From Betaproteobacteria bacterium (lineage in GTDB: Bacteria; Pseudomonadota; Gammaproteobacteria; Burkholderiales; Burkholderiaceae_E), in the NCBI GenBank assembly GCA_009922405.1, contig RFVZ01000035.1, positions 1 through 15,120 of the forward strand: a stretch of DNA of 15,120 nucleotides, in the 5' to 3' direction. Below, one piece after another: positions 1 through 7,165 of this stretch. Each line of letters begins with the position of its first letter. Position 1 is the first letter of the stretch. The notes below the pieces were generated by a model. The model did no database searches. It was not told the DNA's origin and worked only from the letters and a program-made list of their open reading frames with translations. The translations under genes and the position numbers were made by a program.

Positions 1-1
1 T

Positions 2-787
2 CTGGACACCCTGGCCGGGATTGTGACTGCCACGTTGGCTGGCGGCGCGCTTTCGCTGGTGGCGGCTGCGCTCCTGACCTTTGGACTCGTGGCCGGGCTA
101 TTGCGTTCACTCGTCAGCCTTTCGGCCGGTCTGTTATTGGCCACCAGCACCCTGCATCTTCTGCCAGAGGCGCTCGAACGCGGTGGCAATATTCATCTGA
201 TCGGTGTTTGGTTGCTCGTTGGGCTGCTGGCGTTCTTTGGGCTCGAAAAACTCGAGATCCTGCGCCACAGTCATCATCATGAGGGCGACGGGCACCACCA
301 CCATCATGGTCATGATCGTGAGGCTGCGGGCCCCGGCGGCGCGTTGATTCTGATTGGCGACTCGGTCCATAACTTCACCGACGGGATCCTGATCGCAGCA
401 GCGTTTCTCGCTGATCAGTCACTGGGCTGGGTCACTGCCGCTGCCGTGGCGGCGCATGAAATTCCCCAGGAGGTGGGCGATTTCATTGTCTTGTTGAATG
501 CGGGCTACACCCGCGCCCGCGCCTTTGCGTTCAATTTGTTGTCGAGTCTGGCATCAGTGGTCGGCGGCGTCGTCGGCTGGATGGTGCTCGACGACGCACG
601 CCAGTTGCTGCCCGCAGCCCTGTCGATTGCCGCCGCTGGGTTCTTGTATGTTGCTTTGGCCGATATTGTTCCGTCACTGCACCGCGAACATCCCAATCAA
701 CTCCGTCAGGCCGCTTTTCAGGTGGTGTTGCTGGGGGTTGGCGTCGCGATCGCGGCCGCTTTGGCCAATGTGCTGCACCAGCACTGA
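2..787 (+). CDS. ZIP-family metal (zinc/iron) transporter, 5' end outside the window
   Basis: This is an integral inner-membrane protein of the ZIP (ZupT/Zip) family, which moves divalent metals such as zinc into the cytoplasm. The frame is open to the left edge. A GTG at 23 could start a 254-residue protein, but the preceding codons (LDTLAGI) continue the first hydrophobic helix, so the true start is probably just upstream. Counting from the GTG, I see hydrophobic helices over about residues 3-40 and 57-75. A histidine-rich cytoplasmic loop follows at 82-97 (HSHHHEGDGHHHHHGH). The two metal-site helices carry HNFTDG at 116-121 and HEIPQE at 145-150, the diagnostic ZIP motifs. More hydrophobic helices run to the C-terminus. 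It converges on the sulfurtransferase gene with only a repeat-filled 50-bp gap. Family assignment is firm; which metal it carries is not visible. Confidence 0.9.
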   Translation: MDTLAGIVTATLAGGALSLVAAALLTFGLVAGLLRSLVSLSAGLLLATSTLHLLPEALERGGNIHLIGVWLLVGLLAFFGLEKLEILRHSHHHEGDGHHHHHGHDREAAGPGGALILIGDSVHNFTDGILIAAAFLADQSLGWVTAAAVAAHEIPQEVGDFIVLLNAGYTRARAFAFNLLSSLASVVGGVVGWMVLDDARQLLPAALSIAAAGFLYVALADIVPSLHREHPNQLRQAAFQVVLLGVGVAIAAALANVLHQH

Positions 788-790
788 GGC

Positions 791-835
791 GCTCCGCCCT
801 TAGCGTCGCCGCCCTTAGCTGCTCCGCCCTTTGGT
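791..835. repeat. 15-bp tandem repeat, three copies
   Basis: Three consecutive 15-bp units fill the gap between the convergent ZIP and sulfurtransferase genes: 791-805, 806-820 and 821-835. The shared core CCGCCCTTAGC lies at 794 and 809, and a diverged copy (CCGCCCTTTGG) at 824, so the period is exactly 15. The role is unknown. It could have arisen by replication slippage, or act in termination between the converging genes, though I see no clear hairpin with a T-tract. Confidence 0.7.
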
Positions 836-837
836 TC

Positions 838-1704
838 TCAGGCCCCGGTGGCGACTGGCCGCGATGGGTCGCTACACCATTCGCTCCAGGATCCTGCATA
901 GAGCAAAGCCCCGCTGAGTCCCGCATGGGCCATCGCTATCAGGTTGTGGCAGGCAGTCACTCCTGAACCACATTGATGGATGGCGGTGTCGGCTGGCCGC
1001 CCGTTCAGGAGCGACAGGAACTCAGCCCGCAAGTGATCGGGGGAATGGAAGCGACCGTCAGCCGCTAGATTGGTTTGCCAGAACCGGTTCAGGGCGCCTG
1101 GGATATGCCCTGCGACGGGGTCGAGCGGTTCTTGCGCTCCTGAAAAACGGGCTGGTGCACGGGCGTCGAGCACGACTCGCCGTTGTGCCGCGGTGTCGGC
1201 GGCGACCGTGTCAACATCGACCCAGGCCACCAAAGGGGTTCTCAGGCGCAGTTTGCCGGGCGTGGGCAACGGGACTTCTGTGGTCAGCGCGAGGCCGGCA
1301 TCCAACCATGCGGGCAGGCCTCCGTCGAGGACGCTGACTCGCTCATGGCCCAACCATTGGGTCAACCACCACAGTCGCGCCGCAAAGCTACCGCCATCGG
1401 AGTCGTAAGCGATGAGATGAGTCTGCTCCGAGAGTCCGATCGACTCTAGGCGAGCCTTAACCCGTTCGCGGGCCGGTAACGGATGACGGCCGCCGCAAAG
1501 ACCCGCCGCGTGGTCTGCGAGATCGGTATCGAGGTTCAAGTGAACCGCCCCGGGCAGGTGACCCTGCAGGTAGGCCTGTGTGCCGGCCTCGGGCTTCATC
1601 AAATCGTGACGGCAGTCGACCAGCAGGATCTGAGTGCCCCCGGCTTGCGCTGCCCGAGCCTGCGCACTCAGTAATTCGTCAACCGTGATGAGTGGACTAG
1701 ACAT
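838..1704 (-). CDS. sulfurtransferase, 3-mercaptopyruvate sulfurtransferase/rhodanese type
   Basis: This is a 288-residue cytoplasmic enzyme with two tandem rhodanese domains that transfers sulfur from a donor such as 3-mercaptopyruvate or thiosulfate to an acceptor. The N-terminal, catalytically inactive domain spans about 1-140, with the VDCRHD and GHLPGAVHL segments. The C-terminal domain spans about 160-285, with VLDARAPARFSG (178-189), GHIPGALN, and the active-site loop CGSGVTA with the catalytic cysteine at 245. The CG[ST]GVTA form suggests mercaptopyruvate sulfurtransferase (SseA) rather than a strict thiosulfate enzyme. I chose the ATG at 1704 because the rhodanese homology begins there. 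It overlaps the stop codon of the upstream Rieske reading frame (1699-1697) by 8 bases, which suggests translational coupling. A longer frame up to 1788 would run through Rieske coding sequence and add no recognisable domain. Confidence 0.9.
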   Translation of the reverse strand: MSSPLITVDELLSAQARAAQAGGTQILLVDCRHDLMKPEAGTQAYLQGHLPGAVHLNLDTDLADHAAGLCGGRHPLPARERVKARLESIGLSEQTHLIAYDSDGGSFAARLWWLTQWLGHERVSVLDGGLPAWLDAGLALTTEVPLPTPGKLRLRTPLVAWVDVDTVAADTAAQRRVVLDARAPARFSGAQEPLDPVAGHIPGALNRFWQTNLAADGRFHSPDHLRAEFLSLLNGRPADTAIHQCGSGVTACHNLIAMAHAGLSGALLYAGSWSEWCSDPSRPVATGA

Positions 1705-2735
1705 AAAGTTCGCGGCGGCACCACTCATGGAAATGCTGCATGCCATCCTCCATGGGCGATTGGTAGGGGCCAGCATCGTCCTGTCCACGGTTCAGCAGCG
1801 CGCGCCGACCCGCATCCATGCGCAGTGCGATCTCGTCATCTTCAACGCAGGTTTCCCGGTAGGCGGCCCGCTCAGCCTCCACAAATTCGCGCTCGAAGAG
1901 GGCGATTTCTTCGGGGTAGTAGAACTCGATGATGTTCGTGGTCGCCTGCGGACCTTTGGGGATTAAAGATCGCGCCATGCTGGGGCGCAATGCCGCCGCG
2001 AAAACGCATCAGCTCGGCATGCCAGCGCTGATAGACCGATGTTCCTGGGCGCGCGAGTTCGGCATTCACCCCAACGGTTTGCACCGACCACTGGCGCCCG
2101 AACTCCCAGCGCAAGTCATCACAGGTGACGAATCGACCAAGCCCTGGATGGAAAGGACCGACGTGGTAATCCTCGAGGTAGACCTCGATAAAGGTCTTCC
2201 AGTTATAGGCACATTCATGAATCTCGACATGATCCAGGACGTGGCCCTCAAAGTTGAACTGGTCGGCAGCGACCATTCCGGCCAGCGTGTCCGCAATGGT
2301 GTTCGGTCCCTCGAAAAGGAGGCCGCGCCAGTTTTGCAGGTCCTTTGAGCGCTCGAGCTGGACGCAAGGTTGTTCGGCAAAATGGGGTGCTCCCAATAGC
2401 CGGCCTTCGAGATCGTAGGTCCATCGATGCAGGGGGCAGACGATGCTTTCGGTCTTCCCCTTTCCGTTGAGCATAATGGCTTGACGGTGGCGGCAAACAT
2501 TGGACAGCACGTCAACGCCACTTGGACCATGGATCAGCACGCGTCCCTCACCCTCATGGGGGAGGGCGAAGTAGTCTCCGCGCTCGGGCACCATCAACGT
2601 GTGGCCGACGTAGCGTGGACCGTTTTTTGAAAACCATTCGACCTCTCGCTTAAATAGCGCGTCGTCGAAATAGGCCGAAACCGGAAGTTGTGACTTGACC
2701 GGCGTCCAGGCTGCACGCAGCCCCAGATCCGACAT
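1697..2735 (-). pseudogene. aromatic ring-hydroxylating dioxygenase alpha subunit (Rieske), disrupted by internal deletion and frameshift
   Basis: The first frame (2735 down to 1872) begins MSDLG after the Shine-Dalgarno-like AAAGGGTGG. It carries a Rieske [2Fe-2S] centre with Cys81-x-His83 and Cys100-x2-His103 (CRHR, CPLHRW). It also has the mononuclear iron motif EDYHVGPFH near residues 188-196. Up to about residue 256 (PQHGAI) it reads as a normal member of the Betaproteobacteria-type family. The frame then turns into an arginine-rich tail without similarity. The true C-terminus resumes in another frame as LIPKGPQ...IIEFYYPEEI, from 1966 to the stop at 1697. From memory of intact homologues, about 22 residues (the tryptophan- and tyrosine-rich segment between HGA[IV] and the L-x-P-x-GP turn) are missing, with loss of a number of bases not divisible by three. 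A simple homopolymer sequencing error would not remove that much. The upstream half may still be translated as a non-functional product. Confidence 0.82.
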
Positions 2736-2830
2736 GTTCCACCCTTTCTAATGAAACCTTCATGACAGAAGGGGGAGTCTACCCTCACCGGTTTCAAGGT
2801 CAAGGCCCTGAGAATTGTAAAATCAACGAC
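2736..2830. promoter_or_regulatory. divergent intergenic region between the Rieske gene and ispA, with a candidate -10 for ispA
   Basis: This gap of under 100 bases must carry the leftward signals for the Rieske-sulfurtransferase pair and the rightward signals for ispA-dxs-folE2. On the plus strand, TAAAAT at 2818-2823 is a reasonable -10 hexamer. A weak -35 (TTCAAG, 2793-2798) lies 19 bases upstream. If this -10 is used, transcription would begin at about 2830, almost on the ATG at 2831. That would favour translation from the ATG at 2858 or a near-leaderless mRNA. On the minus strand I see only the ribosome-binding site of the Rieske gene (AAAGGGTGG, about 2739-2747). Promoter calls here are by eye. 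Confidence 0.3.
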
Positions 2831-3793
2831 ATGGAACCAAAAATCGAGCATTCTGAGATGTCGGCGCCGCGTCAGATCCATCCGGTCGACCCTGTTTTTA
2901 CGGATTGGACGGTGCAACGACAAGCGTCGGTGGAGCGCGCGCTTGAGTGTCTTATCGACGGCTGCGGCGCGCAACCGCCGCGATTGCTCGACGCCATGCG
3001 CTACGCGGCTCTGGACGGTGGCAAGCGGATCCGGCCGCTCCTGGTCTATGCGGCCGGCGAATTGTCAGGGGCTTCTGACCCAGCACTCGATCTGGCCGCC
3101 AGTGCAGTTGAGCTGGTCCACGCCTACTCGCTCGTCCACGACGATCTGCCCTGCATGGATAACGATGTCTTGCGTCGGGGTAAACCCACCGTCCATGTGG
3201 CCTATGGCGAGGCCACAGCGATGTTGGTTGGAGACGGATTGCAATCCCTGGCGTTTGCCGCGCTGGCCCAATCGGTGGATCGGTCAGTGAGTGCGTCCGC
3301 AGTGGTGAAGATGGTGGCCGAGTTGGCTGCGGCGGCTGGCGCCCACGGGATGGTTGGTGGGCAGGCTCTTGATCTTTCGGCGGTTGGGCATACCCTTGAC
3401 CGGGAAGCGCTCGAAGCGATGCATCGGGCAAAGACCGGAGCCATGCTCCGGGCGTCGGTGCGTCTGGGATGGTTGACGGGCCCACAGGCCGCTGATTCGG
3501 ACGGGGCTTTCATCCCGTCGGAGCTCGACCATTACGCAAACCTGGTCGGTTTGGCGTTTCAGGTCATTGACGATGTGCTCGATGTTGAATCCGATACGCA
3601 GACGCTGGGCAAGACAGCCGGTAAGGATTCGGAGCACAATAAACCGACTTTTGTGTCCTTGCTCGGACTCGAAGCGTCGCGCACGCTGGCGATTACTCTG
3701 CGGGACGAGGCAGTTACTGCTCTTTCGCCTTGGGGCGACCGTTCTCGCCGTTTGATTGATCTTGCTGACCGTATCATCAAGCGTCGTGCTTAA
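2831..3793 (+). CDS. ispA: polyprenyl (farnesyl/geranyl) diphosphate synthase
   Basis: This enzyme condenses dimethylallyl/geranyl diphosphate with isopentenyl diphosphate to give farnesyl diphosphate, the C15 precursor of quinone side chains, undecaprenyl phosphate and hopanoids. It is cytoplasmic and all-helical. Visible motifs, numbered from the ATG at 2831, are GGKRIRPLLVYAAGEL near 63, the first aspartate-rich motif DDLPCMD at 104-110, and the second aspartate-rich motif VIDDVLD in the C-terminal half. The spacing of the first motif (DDxxxxD) is typical of bacterial IspA. The start is uncertain. The ATG at 2831 gives 320 residues, while the ATG at 2858 gives 311, nearer the family's usual 295-300; neither has a convincing Shine-Dalgarno. 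A further upstream ATG at 2762 is unlikely. dxs follows after 12 bases, so the two are surely cotranscribed. In many relatives xseB sits directly upstream; it is not present here. Confidence 0.93.
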   Translation: MEPKIEHSEMSAPRQIHPVDPVFTDWTVQRQASVERALECLIDGCGAQPPRLLDAMRYAALDGGKRIRPLLVYAAGELSGASDPALDLAASAVELVHAYSLVHDDLPCMDNDVLRRGKPTVHVAYGEATAMLVGDGLQSLAFAALAQSVDRSVSASAVVKMVAELAAAAGAHGMVGGQALDLSAVGHTLDREALEAMHRAKTGAMLRASVRLGWLTGPQAADSDGAFIPSELDHYANLVGLAFQVIDDVLDVESDTQTLGKTAGKDSEHNKPTFVSLLGLEASRTLAITLRDEAVTALSPWGDRSRRLIDLADRIIKRRA

Positions 3794-3805
3794 CCCAATC
3801 CGCCG

Positions 3806-5806
3806 ATGACCAAGACCGCTTATCCAACGCTTGATCGAATCAACTCACCGGCCGACCTGCGTCGCCTCGACCGATCGAGGCTTCAAGCACTCGCGCACGA
3901 ACTGCGAGCGTTTCTGCTCGAGACCGTATCGCAGACCGGGGGCCATCTCTCGTCTAATTTGGGTACGGTTGAACTCTCCATCGCGCTGCATCGAGTCTTC
4001 GATACACCACGCGACCGGATTGTCTGGGACGTTGGCCATCAGAGTTATCCCCACAAGATCTTGACGGGGCGCCGCGACGCCATGCCGACGCTTCGACAAC
4101 TGGGAGGGCTATCAGGGTTTCCCCGTCGTGCCGAAAGTGAGTACGACACGTTTGGCACCGCGCACTCTTCAACAAGCATCTCGGCAGCGCTCGGGATGGC
4201 GGTGGCCTCGCGCAATCTCGGCGACAACGTCGGACCGCGCCGACGTCGCCACATTGCAGTGATTGGTGACGGGGCCATGAGTGCCGGAATGGCCTTCGAA
4301 GCCATGAATAACGCGGGCGTTACGGCCGACATTGATCTTCTCGTCATTCTGAACGACAACGATATGTCGATCTCGCCCGCGGTTGGCGCTCTGAATCGTT
4401 ATTTGGCTCGATTGCTCTCAGGACGTTTCTATGCGGCTGCGCGAAGTTTTGCGCGCGATGTCCTGTCGATCGCCCCCCCCGTTCTGGAGATCGCGCGGCG
4501 CTTCGAAGAGCACGCCAAGGGGATGGTGTCCTCAGCGACTATGTTCGAAGAGTTCGGCTTCAATTACGTCGGGCCGATCGATGGCCATGATCTTGAGTCA
4601 CTCGTGCCGACACTCCAAAATTTGCGCGAATTGCGCGGCCCCCAGTTTTTGCATGTGGTGACCCGAAAGGGTGCGGGCTACAAGCGCGCCGAGGCCGACC
4701 CGATTGCCTATCATGGCCCGAGTCGTTTCGACCCAGCCGTTGGTTTGGGCAAATCCAGTGCCCCAACGCGACCCACCTTCACTCAAGTGTTTGGCCAATG
4801 GTTGTGCGATCAGGCCGAGGCCGATTCACGCCTGGTTGCGATCACGCCGGCGATGCGGGAAGGCTCAGGCCTGGTGGAGTTCGAGCGCCGATTTCCGTCG
4901 CGATATTTTGATGTCGGCATCGCCGAACAGCACGCTGTCACCTTCGCAGCGGGTATTGCTTGCGAGGGGCTGAAACCGGTCGTAGCAATTTATTCGACGT
5001 TCTTGCAGCGTGGTTACGATCAGCTGATTCATGATGTGGCGTTGCAGAATCTGCCCGTCCTTTTTGCACTCGATCGCTCGGGCTTGGTCGGCGCAGACGG
5101 CGCCACGCATGCCGGGGCGTACGACATTGCCTACCTGCGATGTATTCCGAATATGGTGGTTCTCGTTCCAAGCGACGAGGACCAATGCCGGCGGATGCTC
5201 AGCGCTGGTTTCGCCCATGATGGCCCCGTTGCGGTTCGCTATCCCCGCGGAACGGGTATTGGCGCAGAAATCGGGGCAGATCTTCAGCCAATCGAAATCG
5301 GTAAGGGCGAGATCCGCCGCCAGAGCCAGCGGCAAGCTCAGCTTTACGGTGGTGCAGGTCGGGTCGCCATCCTTGCGTTCGGGACGCTTTTGCATCCTGC
5401 GCTGGCAGCCGCGCAGGCGCTCGACGCAACGGTGGTCGATATGCGCTGCGTCAAACCGTTGGATCTAAAACTGCTAAGGTCGCTCGCGGCGGATCATGAC
5501 GCGCTAATTACCCTCGAGGAGCATGCGATTTTCGGCGGTGCTGGTAGCGCCTGTGCGGAAGCCTTGAACGCCGGCGGTGGCGCTGGCGCTGGCGCTGGCG
5601 GTGAGATAGACGCTCCCTTGCGGCCGATACTCATGCTGGGTCTGCCGGATCGGTTTATTGACCATGGCGACCACCAAAAACTGCTGGCGGCCGAGGGCCT
5701 TGATGCGGGGGGCATTGAACGCTCCATCCGCAATCGATTCGCTCGATGGGTGGCGCCGCTCGCGACCGTTGAACACGCTGGCGCACCCAATTCTTCGGCG
5801 ACCTGA
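3806..5806 (+). CDS. dxs: 1-deoxy-D-xylulose-5-phosphate synthase
   Basis: Dxs makes 1-deoxy-D-xylulose 5-phosphate from pyruvate and glyceraldehyde 3-phosphate, the entry step of the non-mevalonate isoprenoid pathway, using thiamine diphosphate. The protein has 666 residues, longer than the roughly 620 of E. coli Dxs. Seen in sequence: GGHLSSNLGTVELS (His47), DVGHQSYPHKILTGR (His78), AHSSTSISAALG (His120), and the thiamine-diphosphate motif GDGAMSAG at 154-161 followed by NDNDMSIS at 183-190. IAEQHAVTFAAG carries the catalytic Glu374, and a transketolase C-terminal domain follows. Part of the extra length comes from a Gly/Ala-rich insertion (about residues 590-599) encoded by a hexanucleotide repeat, and from a Gln/Arg-rich stretch near residue 508. 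A run of eight C's lies at 4473-4480. The frame is intact. It sits 12 bases after ispA and overlaps folE2 by one base. Confidence 0.97.
   Translation: MTKTAYPTLDRINSPADLRRLDRSRLQALAHELRAFLLETVSQTGGHLSSNLGTVELSIALHRVFDTPRDRIVWDVGHQSYPHKILTGRRDAMPTLRQLGGLSGFPRRAESEYDTFGTAHSSTSISAALGMAVASRNLGDNVGPRRRRHIAVIGDGAMSAGMAFEAMNNAGVTADIDLLVILNDNDMSISPAVGALNRYLARLLSGRFYAAARSFARDVLSIAPPVLEIARRFEEHAKGMVSSATMFEEFGFNYVGPIDGHDLESLVPTLQNLRELRGPQFLHVVTRKGAGYKRAEADPIAYHGPSRFDPAVGLGKSSAPTRPTFTQVFGQWLCDQAEADSRLVAITPAMREGSGLVEFERRFPSRYFDVGIAEQHAVTFAAGIACEGLKPVVAIYSTFLQRGYDQLIHDVALQNLPVLFALDRSGLVGADGATHAGAYDIAYLRCIPNMVVLVPSDEDQCRRMLSAGFAHDGPVAVRYPRGTGIGAEIGADLQPIEIGKGEIRRQSQRQAQLYGGAGRVAILAFGTLLHPALAAAQALDATVVDMRCVKPLDLKLLRSLAADHDALITLEEHAIFGGAGSACAEALNAGGGAGAGAGGEIDAPLRPILMLGLPDRFIDHGDHQKLLAAEGLDAGGIERSIRNRFARWVAPLATVEHAGAPNSSAT
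5573..5602 (+). repeat. hexanucleotide tandem repeat inside dxs
   Basis: Five consecutive 6-bp units read GGCGGT, GGCGCT three times, then GGCGGT. They are in frame and encode alternating Gly-Gly/Gly-Ala. They fall between the conserved GAGSACAEAL and LGLPDRFIDHGD segments of Dxs, where usual homologues have a short linker. Slippage by whole units would change protein length without breaking the frame. Confidence 0.75.
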
Positions 5807-6606
5807 TGAACGCACTTCCGGACGTACAGGGCAGCATTGACGAACGCGCGTTGGTCATCGATCGGGTCGGTATCCGTGGCGTGCGCCACCCGATTCGCTG
5901 GCGTACCGCCGACGAAGCACTCGCCTCGGTAGGCCTTTGGACGCTGGACGTCCAATTGCCGGCGCATCAGAAAGGCACCCACATGTCGCGCTTCGTTGCG
6001 CTGCTCGAAGAACAAGCCGCCGCGCCCGGACCTTTGGATCTTCCGAGCTTCCGCGAGTTGTTGTTACGAATGGTTCACCGACTCGAGGCGACAGAGGGCA
6101 GGATTGAGGTCAGCTTCCCCCACTTCATCCGCAAAGTGGCACCGGTCTCAGGGGTCTCCAGCCTTATGGACTATCAATTGACCGTTAGTGGTTGTGTCGA
6201 GCCTGCCGGTACGGTTCAAATTTCTTTGACCATCGTTGTTCCTGTCACGAGTCTGTGCCCATGTTCAAAGGGGATTAGTGATTATGGAGCGCACAACCAA
6301 CGCTCGCATGTCACGGTTCATGCGGTCGTTCACAACGACCTGTCGATCGACGACCTGATTCGGTCGATTGAAGCCCAGGCGTCCTGCGAACTCTGGGGGC
6401 TGCTTAAGCGATCCGATGAGAAATTCGTGACCGAACGGGCCTACGACAACCCGAAGTTCGTTGAAGATCTGGTTCGCGATGTGGCACAGGCGCTGAAGGC
6501 GCAGCCTGAAATCGAACGGTTCTGGGTTGAAGCCGAAAACTTCGAATCCATCCATAACCATTCCGCCTGGGCTCGGATCACTAGCGCCGGATCAATTGGG
6601 CTCTAG
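5806..6606 (+). CDS. folE2: GTP cyclohydrolase FolE2 (type IB)
   Basis: FolE2 opens and rearranges GTP to 7,8-dihydroneopterin triphosphate, the first step of tetrahydrofolate and queuosine precursor synthesis. It is the metal-flexible alternative to zinc-dependent FolE. The 266-residue length fits the family. SLCPCSKGISDYGAHNQRSH supplies Cys151, Cys153 and His163; the EKFVTE region gives Glu205; and FESIHNHSAW gives His250. These match, with a constant offset of four, the metal and catalytic residues I recall for the Neisseria gonorrhoeae enzyme (Cys147, Cys149, His159, Glu201, His246). The ATG overlaps the dxs stop (TGATG, 5804-5808), so the two are translationally coupled. Its 3' end overlaps the convergent minus-strand gene by 26 bases. 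In some bacteria folE2 is zinc-regulated, but I see no separate promoter here; its placement suggests expression with dxs. Confidence 0.96.
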   Translation: MNALPDVQGSIDERALVIDRVGIRGVRHPIRWRTADEALASVGLWTLDVQLPAHQKGTHMSRFVALLEEQAAAPGPLDLPSFRELLLRMVHRLEATEGRIEVSFPHFIRKVAPVSGVSSLMDYQLTVSGCVEPAGTVQISLTIVVPVTSLCPCSKGISDYGAHNQRSHVTVHAVVHNDLSIDDLIRSIEAQASCELWGLLKRSDEKFVTERAYDNPKFVEDLVRDVAQALKAQPEIERFWVEAENFESIHNHSAWARITSAGSIGL

Positions 6607-7165
6607 CGCGCTCAGCGGCGCTTGGGCGACGCGTCTCGGTGTCGGCAACCGGTGCAATTCGCCGGCGGGCCTCACGCCATTCCTGATCAATCGCTGAGCC
6701 GCGTGCGGCCACTTCGCCACGTATCGCCACGTCTTTGGGCGCATTACCATCGTGTGGATCGTCTAGTCCGAACCGGATGGCGAGCTGATCAATGAGCTCG
6801 CGTGGTGAAACAGCTTCCCGATTTTCGATGCTGCGTTTTACACATTCGGAAATCAGGGCCGCGTCGTTGAAGTGCCATCGCAACATAGCCCATTCGCGCG
6901 CCAATGTAACCACCCGATCGAATGAGTAACCCGCCGAGTCGCTTGCGACTGGCGGCAAGGCCATAAAAGCGGGTTGTGGTTGGCCACCCAGCAGTGCCTC
7001 GAGCCGAATCAAGCCGCGTTTGGCAAGATCTTGAGCAAGCCCTGTATTGACTGGACCCGCCACGAACACACCGGTATTCCCGGCATGTTGCACTGCGTCG
7101 ATCAGGGCCTTCTGCCGCGGATGCAGTGGCCCACTCGGCGGAGGATCAGTCGCGGAAATTGCCAA
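6581..7165 (-). CDS. uncharacterised protein, 194 residues, TTG start
   Basis: I do not recognise this protein. It is the only long open frame over 6607-7145 on the coding strand and lies directly behind yajQ. The frame opens just before the end of yajQ (TGA, one codon, then TTG at 7165), so the likely start is that TTG, overlapping yajQ by 20 bases; a GTG at codon 25 is an alternative. The product is soluble, with no signal peptide or membrane segment. The N-terminal third (LHPRQKALIDAVQHAG... LAQDLAKRGLIRLE) has the rhythm of a small helical, possibly winged-helix-like domain, but that is inference. The middle is Trp/Met-containing (EWAMLRWHF), and the C-terminus is highly charged (EWREARRRI, AAERARAQLIRR). 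The 3' end overlaps convergent folE2 by 26 bases. It could be a lineage-specific gene; the unusual start lowers confidence. Confidence 0.6.
   Translation of the reverse strand: MAISATDPPPSGPLHPRQKALIDAVQHAGNTGVFVAGPVNTGLAQDLAKRGLIRLEALLGGQPQPAFMALPPVASDSAGYSFDRVVTLAREWAMLRWHFNDAALISECVKRSIENREAVSPRELIDQLAIRFGLDDPHDGNAPKDVAIRGEVAARGSAIDQEWREARRRIAPVADTETRRPSAAERARAQLIRR

Noticed and set aside
2762..2830. Upstream ATG for ispA at 2762
   Set aside because: The added residues are not typical of the family, and the segment runs through the likely promoter.
2952..3485. Long minus-strand open frame of 177 codons opposite ispA
   Set aside because: It is proline- and arginine-rich with no domain pattern and lies wholly antisense to a clear ispA; it is a high-GC shadow.
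4865..5395. Minus-strand open frame of 176 codons inside dxs
   Set aside because: Antisense shadow of a conserved gene, no recognisable motif, no ribosome-binding site.
5494..6015. Minus-strand open frame of 173 codons across the dxs-folE2 junction
   Set aside because: Crosses two well-supported genes on the other strand and has low-complexity composition.
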